Assembly: GCA_950054255.1 (NCBI GenBank)
Contig: CATLOR010000004.1
Location: forward strand, 109,718-173,717
DNA from: an uncultured Rickettsiales bacterium
Lineage (GTDB): Bacteria > Pseudomonadota > Alphaproteobacteria > Micavibrionales > GCA-2720935
DNA length: 64,000 nucleotides
Direction: 5' to 3'
In this document: piece after piece, positions 49,865 to 59,547 of the stretch
Position numbering within the stretch: position 1 is the stretch's first letter
Layout: each line of letters begins with the position of its first letter
Notes under the pieces: generated by a model
Databases searched by the model: none
The model's input: only the letters and a program-made list of their open reading frames with translations
Told to the model about the DNA's origin: nothing
Program-made: the position numbers and the translations under genes

Positions 49865-50388
49865 ATAGGGTGCTCCATAGCTGAAAGCGCTGGGTTTGAG
49901 GCAAACATCCAGTTTGAGAAAATCCATGTAGGTTCTTCTTCTGGTGTATCTTCCCAAACCTGTAAGAAGCTCGCAGATTCAGGTTTTTCTGTAGGAAGGG
50001 ATTTATTACAAGCTCTTGGTCTAATGAAAAGACTCCCAAATTTTAAAACTTCATCGATTTTTGCATCAAAGGTCTGTGTGCGTCCTGTGATCTTATCTAA
50101 AGCGCGTAAACGAACGCCTGTCATAGGTTTCATTTCTAGTTTTTTGAAGCTTTCTTCAAAAGAGCGTGGCTTATCTTCATCATCACTAAAAAGGTCTGTG
50201 ATATTTGCGCTCGTATCTTCTGCTTTCTTTTCAAGAATAATTTCTTCTGAAGGGTTTTCAGGGACATCAATCTCTTCTACGCTCACATCATCTTGTAGAG
50301 CTTTGTTTTGAGCATAAACAGAATTGTTCATGACAAAGAGAAATGAAATCAATAAAAATAAGGCGATATTGAGAGAGGTCTTACTCAT
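49804..50388 (-). CDS. DUF2155 domain-containing protein
   Basis: VRLRALDKITGRTQTFDAKIDEVLKFGSLFIRPRACNKSLPTEKPESASFLQVWE...WIFSNWMFASNPALSAMEHPIYDIWVISC. Confidence 0.88.
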   Translation of the reverse strand: MSKTSLNIALFLLISFLFVMNNSVYAQNKALQDDVSVEEIDVPENPSEEIILEKKAEDTSANITDLFSDDEDKPRSFEESFKKLEMKPMTGVRLRALDKITGRTQTFDAKIDEVLKFGSLFIRPRACNKSLPTEKPESASFLQVWEDTPEEEPTWIFSNWMFASNPALSAMEHPIYDIWVISCINADKSSASEE

Positions 50389-50857
50389 CAGCTGTGCTTG
50401 TATCGCTCTCTTTTGAGTTGTTCATGCTAAAGATTGCTTGCCCAATGAGTTTTTCAAGACTAGGTGTTGCTTGTGTGAACTCAATCGTATCACCTTCATC
50501 AAGCATTTCTTCATCTGCACCAGGCTCAAGGCTTAGATATTTTCCGCCCAACAAACCTTCGCTGGAAATAACGGCAGCTGTGTCATAGGGAAGTTTAACC
50601 GCGTGATCAATACTTAATGTTGCTTTAGCACGGTAGTTTTCTTTGTTTAGTGAAACGCCAGAAACGCTACCAATATTGACACCGCTAATGCGTACATCTG
50701 TGCCTGAAATTAAGCCATCAGAGTTATCAAATTCCGCATAAACGGTATAGCCATCAACAGAATTTAAATCCGCTGTTTTGTATGCGAATACAAGAAAAAA
50801 TCCTGCAACGAGGATGACAATAGCCCCAAGAATTGTTTCAATGATATTTTGTTTCAT
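50381..50857 (-). CDS. mlaD: Phospholipid-transport substrate-binding protein MlaD
   Basis: MKQNIIETILGAIVILVAGFFLVFAY...; YAEFDNSDGLISGTDVRISGVNIGSVSGVSL (MCE domain). Confidence 0.93.
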   Translation of the reverse strand: MKQNIIETILGAIVILVAGFFLVFAYKTADLNSVDGYTVYAEFDNSDGLISGTDVRISGVNIGSVSGVSLNKENYRAKATLSIDHAVKLPYDTAAVISSEGLLGGKYLSLEPGADEEMLDEGDTIEFTQATPSLEKLIGQAIFSMNNSKESDTSTADE

Positions 50858-50944
50858 AACAGAACCTAACCTTAATTAATATGAAGATTTATATATAAAT
50901 AGTTATACACTTATAAGAAAGTAAAAAATGCGTTTCATTGTTAT

Positions 50945-51343
50945 TTATTTTCTAGGTGACCACGCTTCAAAATCACCAGTTGCCTTTGCACGCTTACCGT
51001 CTTTTAAGGGGTGCCCTTCAGGCAGGTAAGCATTTTCCGTTCCTGTTTGGTTGGCAATATGTGGTTTTTGCCATGCTTTTTCTTTTGTTTTAATCTCAGA
51101 TGGAAGGGTGTTTGTTTGATAATGTAACCAACCATGCCAAAGAGGTGGTACACGGCTTGCTTCAATTTCACCATTATAGACAACCCAGCGACGAGGGCGG
51201 TTTGCTTTGCCACGTGCGCGGCCTTGATAATAGCGATTACCAAAATCATCAGTTCCTACTTTTTTTCCCTTAAACAGGGTGAATAAATTCATTGAAAAAG
51301 TTGATAGAACGCTAAAAACGGAAGATTTTAGAAATGTAATCAT
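50945..51343 (-). CDS. NADH:ubiquinone oxidoreductase subunit NDUFA12-like
   Basis: GKKVGTDDFGNRYYQGRARGKANRPRRWVVYNGEIEASRVPPLWHGWLHY. Confidence 0.92.
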   Translation of the reverse strand: MITFLKSSVFSVLSTFSMNLFTLFKGKKVGTDDFGNRYYQGRARGKANRPRRWVVYNGEIEASRVPPLWHGWLHYQTNTLPSEIKTKEKAWQKPHIANQTGTENAYLPEGHPLKDGKRAKATGDFEAWSPRK

Positions 51344-51447
51344 GGCTATTCACTTTTACCTTTTAAAAATTAAGAATCTTGTGACGTTACGTTGATAACT
51401 ATGGCATGATGGATGTGAAAAATCTAGCGTTAAAAGGAGGATAAACC

Positions 51448-51918
51448 ATGAAAAACCAGTCTATTGAGGAAAATTTAAAGTCACTAGGGCTTACTCTTCC
51501 AGAGGTTGCCCCCGCTGCGGCAAATTATGTGCCTTATAAAATAAGTGGTCAGCATGTCTATATAGCCGGACAATTGCCTTTTTTAGGTGGTGAGAAAGGC
51601 TTTATCGGAACTGTTGGGGTCGATATTTCAGTTGATGAAGCTAAGGTGGCGGCTAGAAATTGTGGCTTGAATATTGTTGCCCAATTGCGCGCAGCGATCG
51701 GTGGTGATTGGGATCGATTGGTTCAATGTGTTAAGGTGGGCGGCTTTGTGAATGCACCTCAAGGCTTTGGTGATCATCCAGCTATTATCAATGGATGCTC
51801 GGATCTCCTTGTTGATATCTTGGAAGAAAAGGGACGTCATGCACGCTTTGCTGTTGGTGCGTCTAGTCTACCTTTTAATGTTGCCGTTGAAATAGATGCG
51901 ATTTTTGAGATTAAATAA
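51448..51918 (+). CDS. RidA family (YjgF-like) protein
   Basis: YKISGQHVYIAGQLPFLGGEKGFIGTVGVDISVDEAKVAARNCGLNIVAQLRAAIGGDWDRLVQCVKVGGFVNA. Confidence 0.9.
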   Translation: MKNQSIEENLKSLGLTLPEVAPAAANYVPYKISGQHVYIAGQLPFLGGEKGFIGTVGVDISVDEAKVAARNCGLNIVAQLRAAIGGDWDRLVQCVKVGGFVNAPQGFGDHPAIINGCSDLLVDILEEKGRHARFAVGASSLPFNVAVEIDAIFEIK

Positions 51919-51974
51919 TTGACATATTTACTGCTTATCGATATTGTTTCGTAAATAATTTTAAGAGGTGGACG

Positions 51975-52679
51975 ATGAGTGAACAGCAAATAGAACCCCG
52001 TGTTTTTAACTTTATGCCAGATGAAGCACATGAAGACGCACCAGTTCTAATATATTTAAAAGAAACATATAATGAGAATGCTTTTGAAGGGATGACGCCT
52101 AGTATCCTAGCAGACTTTGTTGTATGTAAATGTATGGAAGCGCTTTCACGCCCAGCGGATCAAGAAAATGAGATCGCAAATGACATGATTGAGGCGCATA
52201 ATAAATTGTTGTTGCTACGCTCAATGGCTGAGGATCAAGATCTAACCGTTTTTGATATGAAGAGCTTTTTTAATGCGACTCTTTTAAAATTAGCACCAGA
52301 AGTACGTGAAAAATGGGAAGCATATAAACAAACACCCGCAGATAAAGACGAGATTATAGGACGGTCAAAAGAACGTGTGTTGTTTGGTTTTTCTGATAGT
52401 AATAAGGCTCATACATGGGCTGTTTTAGCGAATATTCAATCAAATGGAAATGCATATGGTATTATGAAACTAGATGTTGGTATGTATAAAGTTTTTACGC
52501 GCTTTGGGAATGCGGATAAGAATAAATCAAACTATGATGGTCTTCGCTATGGTTGTTCTGTTCCAATTCCAAAAGATGCGACGGAAGCAACGGTCATTGA
52601 TATGATCAAAGATATGATGATTGCTAATGGTGAAAAGAAAATCCCACCTTTGCGCCGTAAAGCATTTCAACCTGCTTGA
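51975..52679 (+). CDS. Hypothetical protein (234 aa)
   Basis: Intact ORF with upstream aagaggtgg RBS; no family recognised. Confidence 0.7.
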   Translation: MSEQQIEPRVFNFMPDEAHEDAPVLIYLKETYNENAFEGMTPSILADFVVCKCMEALSRPADQENEIANDMIEAHNKLLLLRSMAEDQDLTVFDMKSFFNATLLKLAPEVREKWEAYKQTPADKDEIIGRSKERVLFGFSDSNKAHTWAVLANIQSNGNAYGIMKLDVGMYKVFTRFGNADKNKSNYDGLRYGCSVPIPKDATEATVIDMIKDMMIANGEKKIPPLRRKAFQPA

Positions 52680-52685
52680 TATGCT

Positions 52686-54980
52686 TTACTCAACTAATTC
52701 TTTTTCTTCGACCTCTTTTTTGTTTTGTTTTTTCTTTTTATAAGAGAATGTTAGCTCGTTTTCTTTGTAGTCAATCATCACATCACCGCCATCTTTTAAC
52801 TTGCCAAATAAGATCTCGTCGGCAAGCGGTTCTTTGATTTCTGATTGTATTACACGCCCCATCGGACGGGCGCCCATCGCCTTATCATAGCCTCTTTCAC
52901 ATAGATATTCTCGTGCTTTGGTGGAAAGTGTTATTGAAATTTGACGTTCTGAGAGTTGATGTTCAAGTGCCATCATGAATTTATCAACAACTTGTGAGAT
53001 CACATCTTTTTCCAAATGATGGAAAGAAACAATGGCATCAAGGCGGTTTCTAAATTCTGGTGTGAAGGTGCGTTCGATTTCTTCCTTATCATCACCAATG
53101 CGAACACTTTGTTCGAAACCAATTGCAGGGCGTGCGAGTGCAGCAGCCCCAGCATTTGTTGTCATGATTAAAATGACATTTCTAAAATCAACGCTTTTCC
53201 CGTTATTATCTGTTAGCTTTCCGTAGTCCATAACTTGCAATAAAATGTTAAAAACATCAGGATGCGCTTTTTCAATTTCATCAAGCAAAACAACGCAGTG
53301 CGGTGTTTTGTTAACCGAATCCGTTAGTAGTCCGCCTTGATCATATCCGACATATCCAGGAGGAGCCCCAATTAAACGAGATACACTATGCTTCTCCATA
53401 TATTCAGACATATCAAAACGATGAAGTTCAATCCCTAAAGAATGTGCCAATTGTTTGGTGAGTTCTGTTTTACCAACACCCGTTGGTCCAGAAAATAAAT
53501 ATGAACCAATTGTTTTATCACTAGAACGCAATCCTGCGCGCGCTAGTTTGATCGCCTTTACAACCGCATTAACAGCTTCATCTTGACCAAATACTAGGCG
53601 TTTTAAGTTGCTCTCTAAATGTAATAAAACATCGCGATCATCTTGACTGACGGCTTTTGCTGGAATACGGGCAAGGATAGCGACGATATCTTCAATATCT
53701 TTTTCGTCAATCTTTGTGTTTTTATCTTCGGGTGCTTTTAAATGTAGAGAAGCACCTGCTTCATCCAAGACATCTATGGCTTTGTCAGGGAGTTTGCGCT
53801 CACTAATATAGCGATGAGAAAGGTCAACAGCAGCTTTCATAGCGTCTGCTGTATATGTTACATCATGGTGTTTTTCTAAATAAGGTTTGATTCCTGTGAC
53901 GATTTTTAAGGCTTCATCAAGGCTTGGCTCTTTGACATCGATTTTTTGAAAACGACGGAGAAGAGCGCGGTCTTTTTCAATATGATTACGATATTCTTCA
54001 TAAGTTGTTGAGCCAATGCATCTAAGCTCTCCACTAGAAAGGGCTGGTTTTAAAAGGTTTGACGCATCCATCGCACCACCAGAAGTTGCGCCTGCACCGA
54101 CAATTGTATGGATCTCATCAATAAATAAAATAGCTTTATCAATTAAGGAGAGATGTTTTAATACAGCCTTTAAGCGTTCTTCAAAATCACCACGATAGCG
54201 ACTTCCTGCGAGCAAAGCGCCCATATCGAGTGAGAAAATTTGCGCTTCTTTTAAGATTTCAGGTACTTCATTATCAACAATTTTCTTTGCTAAACCTTCA
54301 GCAATCGCTGTTTTTCCAACGCCTGGATCACCAACGTAAAGAGGGTTGTTTTTTGAACGGCGACATAGAATTTGAATAGTACGATCAACTTCGTGATGAC
54401 GACCAATCAAAGGGTCGATCTTATTATCTAAAGCTTTTTGGTTCAGGTTTGTGCAAAATTTTTCGAGAGGACTTTCTGTGCTGTTTTCATTTGCTTCAGA
54501 ACCGTCATCAAGTGTGCCTGTAGCAGAGAAAAGATCACTCGTATCAGAGCCTTTACCGATGCCATGAGAGATAAATCTGACGGCATCAAAGCGTGTCATG
54601 TCTTGTTTTTCAAGAAAGAAAACAGCGTGACTTTCTGTTTCAGAGAAAAGAGCTATTAAGAGATGTGCGCCTGTGACCAAATCACGTCCAGATGATTGCA
54701 CTTGAATAGCGGCTCTTTGGATGACGCGTTGAAAGGCAGTTGTCGGCTCTGGCTCTTTTGGTGTTAATTGAACCATGTTTTTTAATTCTTGATCTAGAAA
54801 CGAAAGAAGTTCAGCACGCAGTGTTGTTATATTAATGGCGCATCCTTCTAAAACAGCACCTGCATCGGGGTCTTGGCTTAAAGAAAGCAAAAGATGTTCT
54901 AATGTGATGAATTCATGGTTGCGGTCTGCGGCGTAAACAAGGGCGCGAGAAAGTGTTTCTTCACAAGAATTAGAGAGCAT
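52686..54980 (-). CDS. clpA: ATP-dependent Clp protease ATP-binding subunit ClpA
   Basis: Two AAA+ domains (GDPGVGKTAIAEGLAKKI; FSGPTGVGKTELTKQLA), Clp N-domain repeat. Confidence 0.97.
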   Translation of the reverse strand: MLSNSCEETLSRALVYAADRNHEFITLEHLLLSLSQDPDAGAVLEGCAINITTLRAELLSFLDQELKNMVQLTPKEPEPTTAFQRVIQRAAIQVQSSGRDLVTGAHLLIALFSETESHAVFFLEKQDMTRFDAVRFISHGIGKGSDTSDLFSATGTLDDGSEANENSTESPLEKFCTNLNQKALDNKIDPLIGRHHEVDRTIQILCRRSKNNPLYVGDPGVGKTAIAEGLAKKIVDNEVPEILKEAQIFSLDMGALLAGSRYRGDFEERLKAVLKHLSLIDKAILFIDEIHTIVGAGATSGGAMDASNLLKPALSSGELRCIGSTTYEEYRNHIEKDRALLRRFQKIDVKEPSLDEALKIVTGIKPYLEKHHDVTYTADAMKAAVDLSHRYISERKLPDKAIDVLDEAGASLHLKAPEDKNTKIDEKDIEDIVAILARIPAKAVSQDDRDVLLHLESNLKRLVFGQDEAVNAVVKAIKLARAGLRSSDKTIGSYLFSGPTGVGKTELTKQLAHSLGIELHRFDMSEYMEKHSVSRLIGAPPGYVGYDQGGLLTDSVNKTPHCVVLLDEIEKAHPDVFNILLQVMDYGKLTDNNGKSVDFRNVILIMTTNAGAAALARPAIGFEQSVRIGDDKEEIERTFTPEFRNRLDAIVSFHHLEKDVISQVVDKFMMALEHQLSERQISITLSTKAREYLCERGYDKAMGARPMGRVIQSEIKEPLADEILFGKLKDGGDVMIDYKENELTFSYKKKKQNKKEVEEKELVE

Positions 54981-55059
54981 AATGAAAATAACCTACGATA
55001 AAAAATAATTACAAGTCATAGTACTTAAGTAAAGCGTACCATAAAAAGTTTAACAAACT

Positions 55060-55407
55060 TTATTCTTTTTCTAAAGTGCATTGTAAAGGTTGTTGGTTCT
55101 TTGTGCAAAAAGCCATGACTTGGGTTACTTTGCTTTCTGCAACTTCCTTAGGGTAGATGCCACAAATGCCTAGCCCATGATTGTGAATCTGTAACATGAT
55201 CTTTGTTGCTTCATCTTTGCTTTTACTAAAATAGATTTGTAAAACGTGAATAACAAAATCCATGGGTGTGTAATCATCATTTAATAAAATAACTTTATAC
55301 ATAGAAGGGCGCTTTACTTTTGGTTTTGTAAGAACGCCAAGATCATCTTCTGGTATATGAGTGGGCTCATCTTGTTGAGCTTTTATGGTGAGAATCGTTT
55401 TGATCAT
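55060..55407 (-). CDS. clpS: ATP-dependent Clp protease adaptor ClpS
   Basis: [61 protein letters not shown]. Start moved to 55407; the listed upstream part overlaps a terminator. Confidence 0.95.
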   Translation of the reverse strand: MIKTILTIKAQQDEPTHIPEDDLGVLTKPKVKRPSMYKVILLNDDYTPMDFVIHVLQIYFSKSKDEATKIMLQIHNHGLGICGIYPKEVAESKVTQVMAFCTKNQQPLQCTLEKE

Positions 55408-55437
55408 GTGGTTCAGTATAAAAACTATTTCAGATAA

Positions 55438-55482
55438 AGAAAACCCCGTATGGATGAAATTTCGCATACGGGGGTTCTTTAT
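55438..55482 (-). terminator. Intrinsic terminator of the phasin gene
   Basis: Stem aaccccgtatg / catacggggg-tt around 55441-55476, followed by a T-rich tract on the - strand. Confidence 0.75.
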
Positions 55483-55500
55483 AGAATTTCTATTTCTAGA

Positions 55501-55899
55501 TTAAGCGGCTGTCGCTGTTTTTGTAACAGTTTCAGCTGTTTCTTCCATGCATTTTTTTAAAGGTTCAAATGCTTCTGTAGAAACTTTTACAGCTTGCTCA
55601 GAAAGTTTTGTTGCTTCAGCAACAAGTTCGTTGAAAGATGCTTGCGCGAATTGAGATTGTTTCTCAACAGCTTCATTGACAGTTTTAGCTGTTAAAAGAT
55701 CTTTGCTCGCAGCAGTTGTCTTTTCAAGGCAATCTTGAGAGAAAGCAAGCCATTGACGAGCAATATCCTCAGTACCTTTAGTTAATGTTGTGTTTGCTTG
55801 AACAGCCGCTTGAGCAGATGTTTGAACTTGTTTCACGAAAGAATCAAGTTGTGTATATAGTGTGTCAAACGATTGTTGTGTTGTTTTTTTAGTAGCCAT
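55501..55899 (-). CDS. Phasin family protein
   Basis: Helical Ala/Thr-rich protein: FVKQVQTSAQAAVQANTTLTKGTEDIARQWLAFSQDCLEKTTAASKDLLTAKTVNEAVEKQSQFAQASFNELVAEATKLSEQAVK. Confidence 0.82.
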   Translation of the reverse strand: MATKKTTQQSFDTLYTQLDSFVKQVQTSAQAAVQANTTLTKGTEDIARQWLAFSQDCLEKTTAASKDLLTAKTVNEAVEKQSQFAQASFNELVAEATKLSEQAVKVSTEAFEPLKKCMEETAETVTKTATAA

Positions 55900-56116
55900 C
55901 TTAAGTCTCCTTTGTCAAAGAGGTTATGGGGTGCATACAATAATATTGCATTGCACAATTTCAACATCATTCTACAGGTCGAAGAGGGGTGAGTCAAATA
56001 TTTTGTGCAGTGCAAAAGCTTTTTTGTTTTACTTTTTAATAATTTGTGAATAATTTGTTTCCCTAATATGATAATAAGTTACAAAAATAATAAAAAATAA
56101 TAAAACAGGTTGAGTT

Positions 56117-57118
56117 ATGAAACACTTTATAAAAAAGAGTTTATCTGTACTTTCTTTAGCATTTACAATGGTCGCATCACCGGTTTCTTTCGCGGGTGAA
56201 AGGGAGCCATACCCTAGGTGGCCAGGGCTTCAAGATGAAACATACTATGTTATGGGTGGTGATGGTCGAGTCTTTGCCGATCATGAGTCGGAAGAAAATG
56301 TTGTTCCTGCATCTACGGTAAAATTGATGACCTTATATATGTTGATGGAAGCTTTGGAAAATGGAGATGTTCGTTTAGATGATGAGATTACGATGTCCCC
56401 TAAAGCAGCTAATATATCTTTAGCATATTCTCAAGCAGGTATCCGAGCATGGCATTTTTTTGATGTTGATTTTGCGTTGCGCTCTTTATTTGTTTATTCG
56501 GCCAATGACGTTGCTAGCTCTGTAGGAGCTCATTTATCAAAAGTGATTAATGGTGAATGGTCTGAAAGAGCGTTCGTGAAGATGATGAATGAAAAAGCAA
56601 AAGAGCTTGGTATGGAGAATACGGTTTTTAAAGATGCCTCAGGGATTAGCCGTCGCAATAAAACAACAGCTCAAGATATGATGCTTTTAGCAAATAGATT
56701 TATTGCAGATTACCCTCAGCTTTTTGATGGGGATGATAGTTTCCTTGATTATCCTTCTTTAACATCTGCGATTCGTCATGGTAGAGCGAAAGCTGCAACA
56801 AATGCGCTTGTCTTGACAGATGAATATAATGGAGAAGTATCTGGGCTTTCGTATAGTTTTCATGTTGATGGTTTAAAAACGGGTTTTACGGCACGCGCGG
56901 GGTTTTGTTTGCTTGCATCTTCCGTTGCAGTTTCACCTATTGATGGAAGTGAGTATCGTGTAACGGTTGCGTATTTTGGTGCGTCTGATAAAGATGAGCG
57001 TAATGAGCGCGTTATTGACCTGATGGAAACAGCCTATAATCAAGTATTTACAGTGAATGACAGTGAAACACAGGTTGCCTCATCGCTTGGGAAATCACCT
57101 AGCCCAACAGTAAAATAA
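56117..57118 (+). CDS. D-alanyl-D-alanine carboxypeptidase (PBP5/6-like), copy 1
   Basis: VPASTVKLMTLYMLM (SxxK), YSANDVASS (SxN), DGLKTGFTARAGFCLLAS (KTG). Confidence 0.93.
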   Translation: MKHFIKKSLSVLSLAFTMVASPVSFAGEREPYPRWPGLQDETYYVMGGDGRVFADHESEENVVPASTVKLMTLYMLMEALENGDVRLDDEITMSPKAANISLAYSQAGIRAWHFFDVDFALRSLFVYSANDVASSVGAHLSKVINGEWSERAFVKMMNEKAKELGMENTVFKDASGISRRNKTTAQDMMLLANRFIADYPQLFDGDDSFLDYPSLTSAIRHGRAKAATNALVLTDEYNGEVSGLSYSFHVDGLKTGFTARAGFCLLASSVAVSPIDGSEYRVTVAYFGASDKDERNERVIDLMETAYNQVFTVNDSETQVASSLGKSPSPTVK

Positions 57119-57213
57119 TAAGAAATTCCTTTACGAAATAAGGTCAAACACGTTATAATTACATTAACGCCACAACAAGCAACTCTAATTTTCGAAGCTT
57201 TATTGGATAGTAG

Positions 57214-58683
57214 ATGTTTTTGAACACAAAAAAATCAATTCAGATTCTTTTTTTGTCAGTGTTTTCGCTGATGCTTTTTTTATGTGCGCAAGCAGAAGCT
57301 AAACCAAATTATAAATATGCTTCTATCGTTGTTGATGCAGACAGTAATCAGGTTCTTAGTGAACGTTATGCTGACAAAAAACTGCATCCAGCCTCTCTTA
57401 CTAAAATGATGACACTCTATTTGGTGTTTGACGCCTTAAAACGTGGTGAGTGGAGTTTAAAAACACGTCTTTATGTTTCTCAAAATGCTCAAAACCAAGT
57501 ACCTTCAAAGCTTGGTGTTCGTAAAGGTGAGCGTATTACGGTGGAAGATGCTATTAAAGCGTTGGTTGTTAAATCGGCAAATGATGTTGCTGTGGTTGTT
57601 GCTGAAAATTATGCTGGTTCTGAAAGTGTTTTTGCTACTGAAATGACACGCGTTGCTCGTCAATTAGGGATGAGTAGAACAACATTTAAAAATGCATCTG
57701 GTTTACATCACCGTTATCAAATATCTACGGCGCGTGACATGGCTGTACTTGGTTTAGCTTTAATTGAGGATTATCCGGACTATTACGATTATTTTGGGTT
57801 AACTTCTTTTAGCTATAAAGGAAAAAGATATAGAGGGCACAATGCGTTAATGAAGAGTTATCCTGGTATGGATGGATTAAAGACAGGCTATATTCGTGCT
57901 TCTGGATTTAATTTGGTGTCATCAGCTAAGAGGAATGGAAAACGTTTGGTTGGCGTCGTTTTCGGTGGAAAGAAAAGCCGCTCTCGTAATAGACATATGG
58001 CCGCTTTATTAGATCAAGGCTTTAGAGTTGTTGGCTCGGGCACTTATATGGCTCAAAATAAAGTGGGGACACCGCCTGTTCCATCTCAGAAACCTGTACA
58101 AGCATTAACGATTGCCGCACTTGATACGAATATTGATATTGGGGCTGATGCGGTTCCTGTTGAAGAGGTTTTGATCGAGGTTCTAGAAGAAGGGTCTGCT
58201 GCAACACCACGTCTTGATGTTAGTAATGGATGGGATGTTGTGCGTTCTAGAGTGGCGAGAGAAGAGACATCGCTAACGCCTGAAACAAGGGATCGTATTA
58301 TTACAGCGGTTAAAGAGTTAAAAGAAATGTTTGTTAAAGAAGCTCAGGCAACACAGAATATGGCCTCTATCGAGCCAGCTATTGGTGGCAGTATTGTGAG
58401 TGGTATGATTTTGCCAACGGTTAAGCCTGTAATAGCAAAGGGAGAAGGGGATTGGGCTGTGCAAGTAGGGGCTTTTAATAGTCGTGCTCAAAGTGATAAA
58501 GCTATTCGTCATGCAAAATCACTTGTTCCTCATTTGTTGGATGGTGCGAGAGCTGTTAACTTACAAGGGCGAAATAAAAGCACAGGGCGTTATTTTTACA
58601 GAGCACGTCTAACAGGTCTTGATAAAGATTATGCTCAGGCTGTTTGTTCAGAGATTTCAGACTGTCTTGTCGTTTCACCCTAA
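57214..58683 (+). CDS. D-alanyl-D-alanine carboxypeptidase with C-terminal SPOR domain, copy 2
   Basis: HPASLTKMMTLYLVF, VKSANDVAVVVAE, DGLKTGYIRASGFNLV; SPOR-like WAVQVGAFNSRAQSDKAIRHAKS... Confidence 0.94.
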   Translation: MFLNTKKSIQILFLSVFSLMLFLCAQAEAKPNYKYASIVVDADSNQVLSERYADKKLHPASLTKMMTLYLVFDALKRGEWSLKTRLYVSQNAQNQVPSKLGVRKGERITVEDAIKALVVKSANDVAVVVAENYAGSESVFATEMTRVARQLGMSRTTFKNASGLHHRYQISTARDMAVLGLALIEDYPDYYDYFGLTSFSYKGKRYRGHNALMKSYPGMDGLKTGYIRASGFNLVSSAKRNGKRLVGVVFGGKKSRSRNRHMAALLDQGFRVVGSGTYMAQNKVGTPPVPSQKPVQALTIAALDTNIDIGADAVPVEEVLIEVLEEGSAATPRLDVSNGWDVVRSRVAREETSLTPETRDRIITAVKELKEMFVKEAQATQNMASIEPAIGGSIVSGMILPTVKPVIAKGEGDWAVQVGAFNSRAQSDKAIRHAKSLVPHLLDGARAVNLQGRNKSTGRYFYRARLTGLDKDYAQAVCSEISDCLVVSP

Positions 58684-59532
58684 TTACTTTTTATCTTTTA
58701 TATAAGTCGCTATTTTTACAAATTCATCGCATGAAAGCTCTTCTGCGCGCTTTGTTTCGCTGATTCCTAGTTCATTTAGCAAGTCTGGATAGCGTGATAA
58801 AAGTGGCTTTAATGAAGAGCGTATCATCTTCCGACGCTGATTAAAGGCATGTCCCGTAACTTGCTCTAGAAAAGGGATTAATGTGAGTCGCGTTTTTATG
58901 TCTTCACGAGGTTTTAGGTGAATAACGGCAGAATGAACTTTTGGCGGTGGGGTAAAAGCACCAGGTGGAAGCGTAATTAATTTTCTCACATGACAAAGAT
59001 ATCCTGCCAGAACTCCTAAACGCCCATAGGCTTTATCTCCTTGCTTAGCGATGATACGATCACCTACTTCTTTTTGAAACATCAAGGCCATGCCTGCAAT
59101 TTGATCGCTTTGTTTTAGCCAGTTTATTAAAAGAGGTGTTGCGACATTATAGGGCAGATTTGCAATGATATAGCGAGGACTATCTGTGAGCTCTGTTATA
59201 TCGTATTCTAGTGCGTCCCCTTGGATCAGAGTAAAAGGTTTCTTGCAGCTATCTTTTAAGGGAGAGAGAATGTCAATAAAGCGCGTATCCATCTCGATAG
59301 CTGTCACAGAAGCTACGTTACTCGCTAAGAGTGCGCGTGTTAACCCTCCAGGTCCTGGGCCAATTTCAATAACATGATGATTTTCGATAGGGTCAGCTAA
59401 ACGAACAATTTTTTTTGTTAAGTTTATGTCTAAGAGAAAATTTTGACCAAATTTTTTATCGGCTTTAATGTTGTTTTCATTGAGCGTTTCTTTGATAGGG
59501 GGGAGAGCGTCAATGATGTCTTCATCCGTCAT
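58684..59532 (-). CDS. rsmA: 16S rRNA dimethyladenosine transferase RsmA/KsgA
   Basis: ADKKFGQNFLLDINLTKKIVRLAD, VIEIGPGPGGLTRALL, YIIANLPYNVATPLLINWL. Confidence 0.97.
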   Translation of the reverse strand: MTDEDIIDALPPIKETLNENNIKADKKFGQNFLLDINLTKKIVRLADPIENHHVIEIGPGPGGLTRALLASNVASVTAIEMDTRFIDILSPLKDSCKKPFTLIQGDALEYDITELTDSPRYIIANLPYNVATPLLINWLKQSDQIAGMALMFQKEVGDRIIAKQGDKAYGRLGVLAGYLCHVRKLITLPPGAFTPPPKVHSAVIHLKPREDIKTRLTLIPFLEQVTGHAFNQRRKMIRSSLKPLLSRYPDLLNELGISETKRAEELSCDEFVKIATYIKDKK

Positions 59533-59547
59533 AGAAGCACTCCTTGA

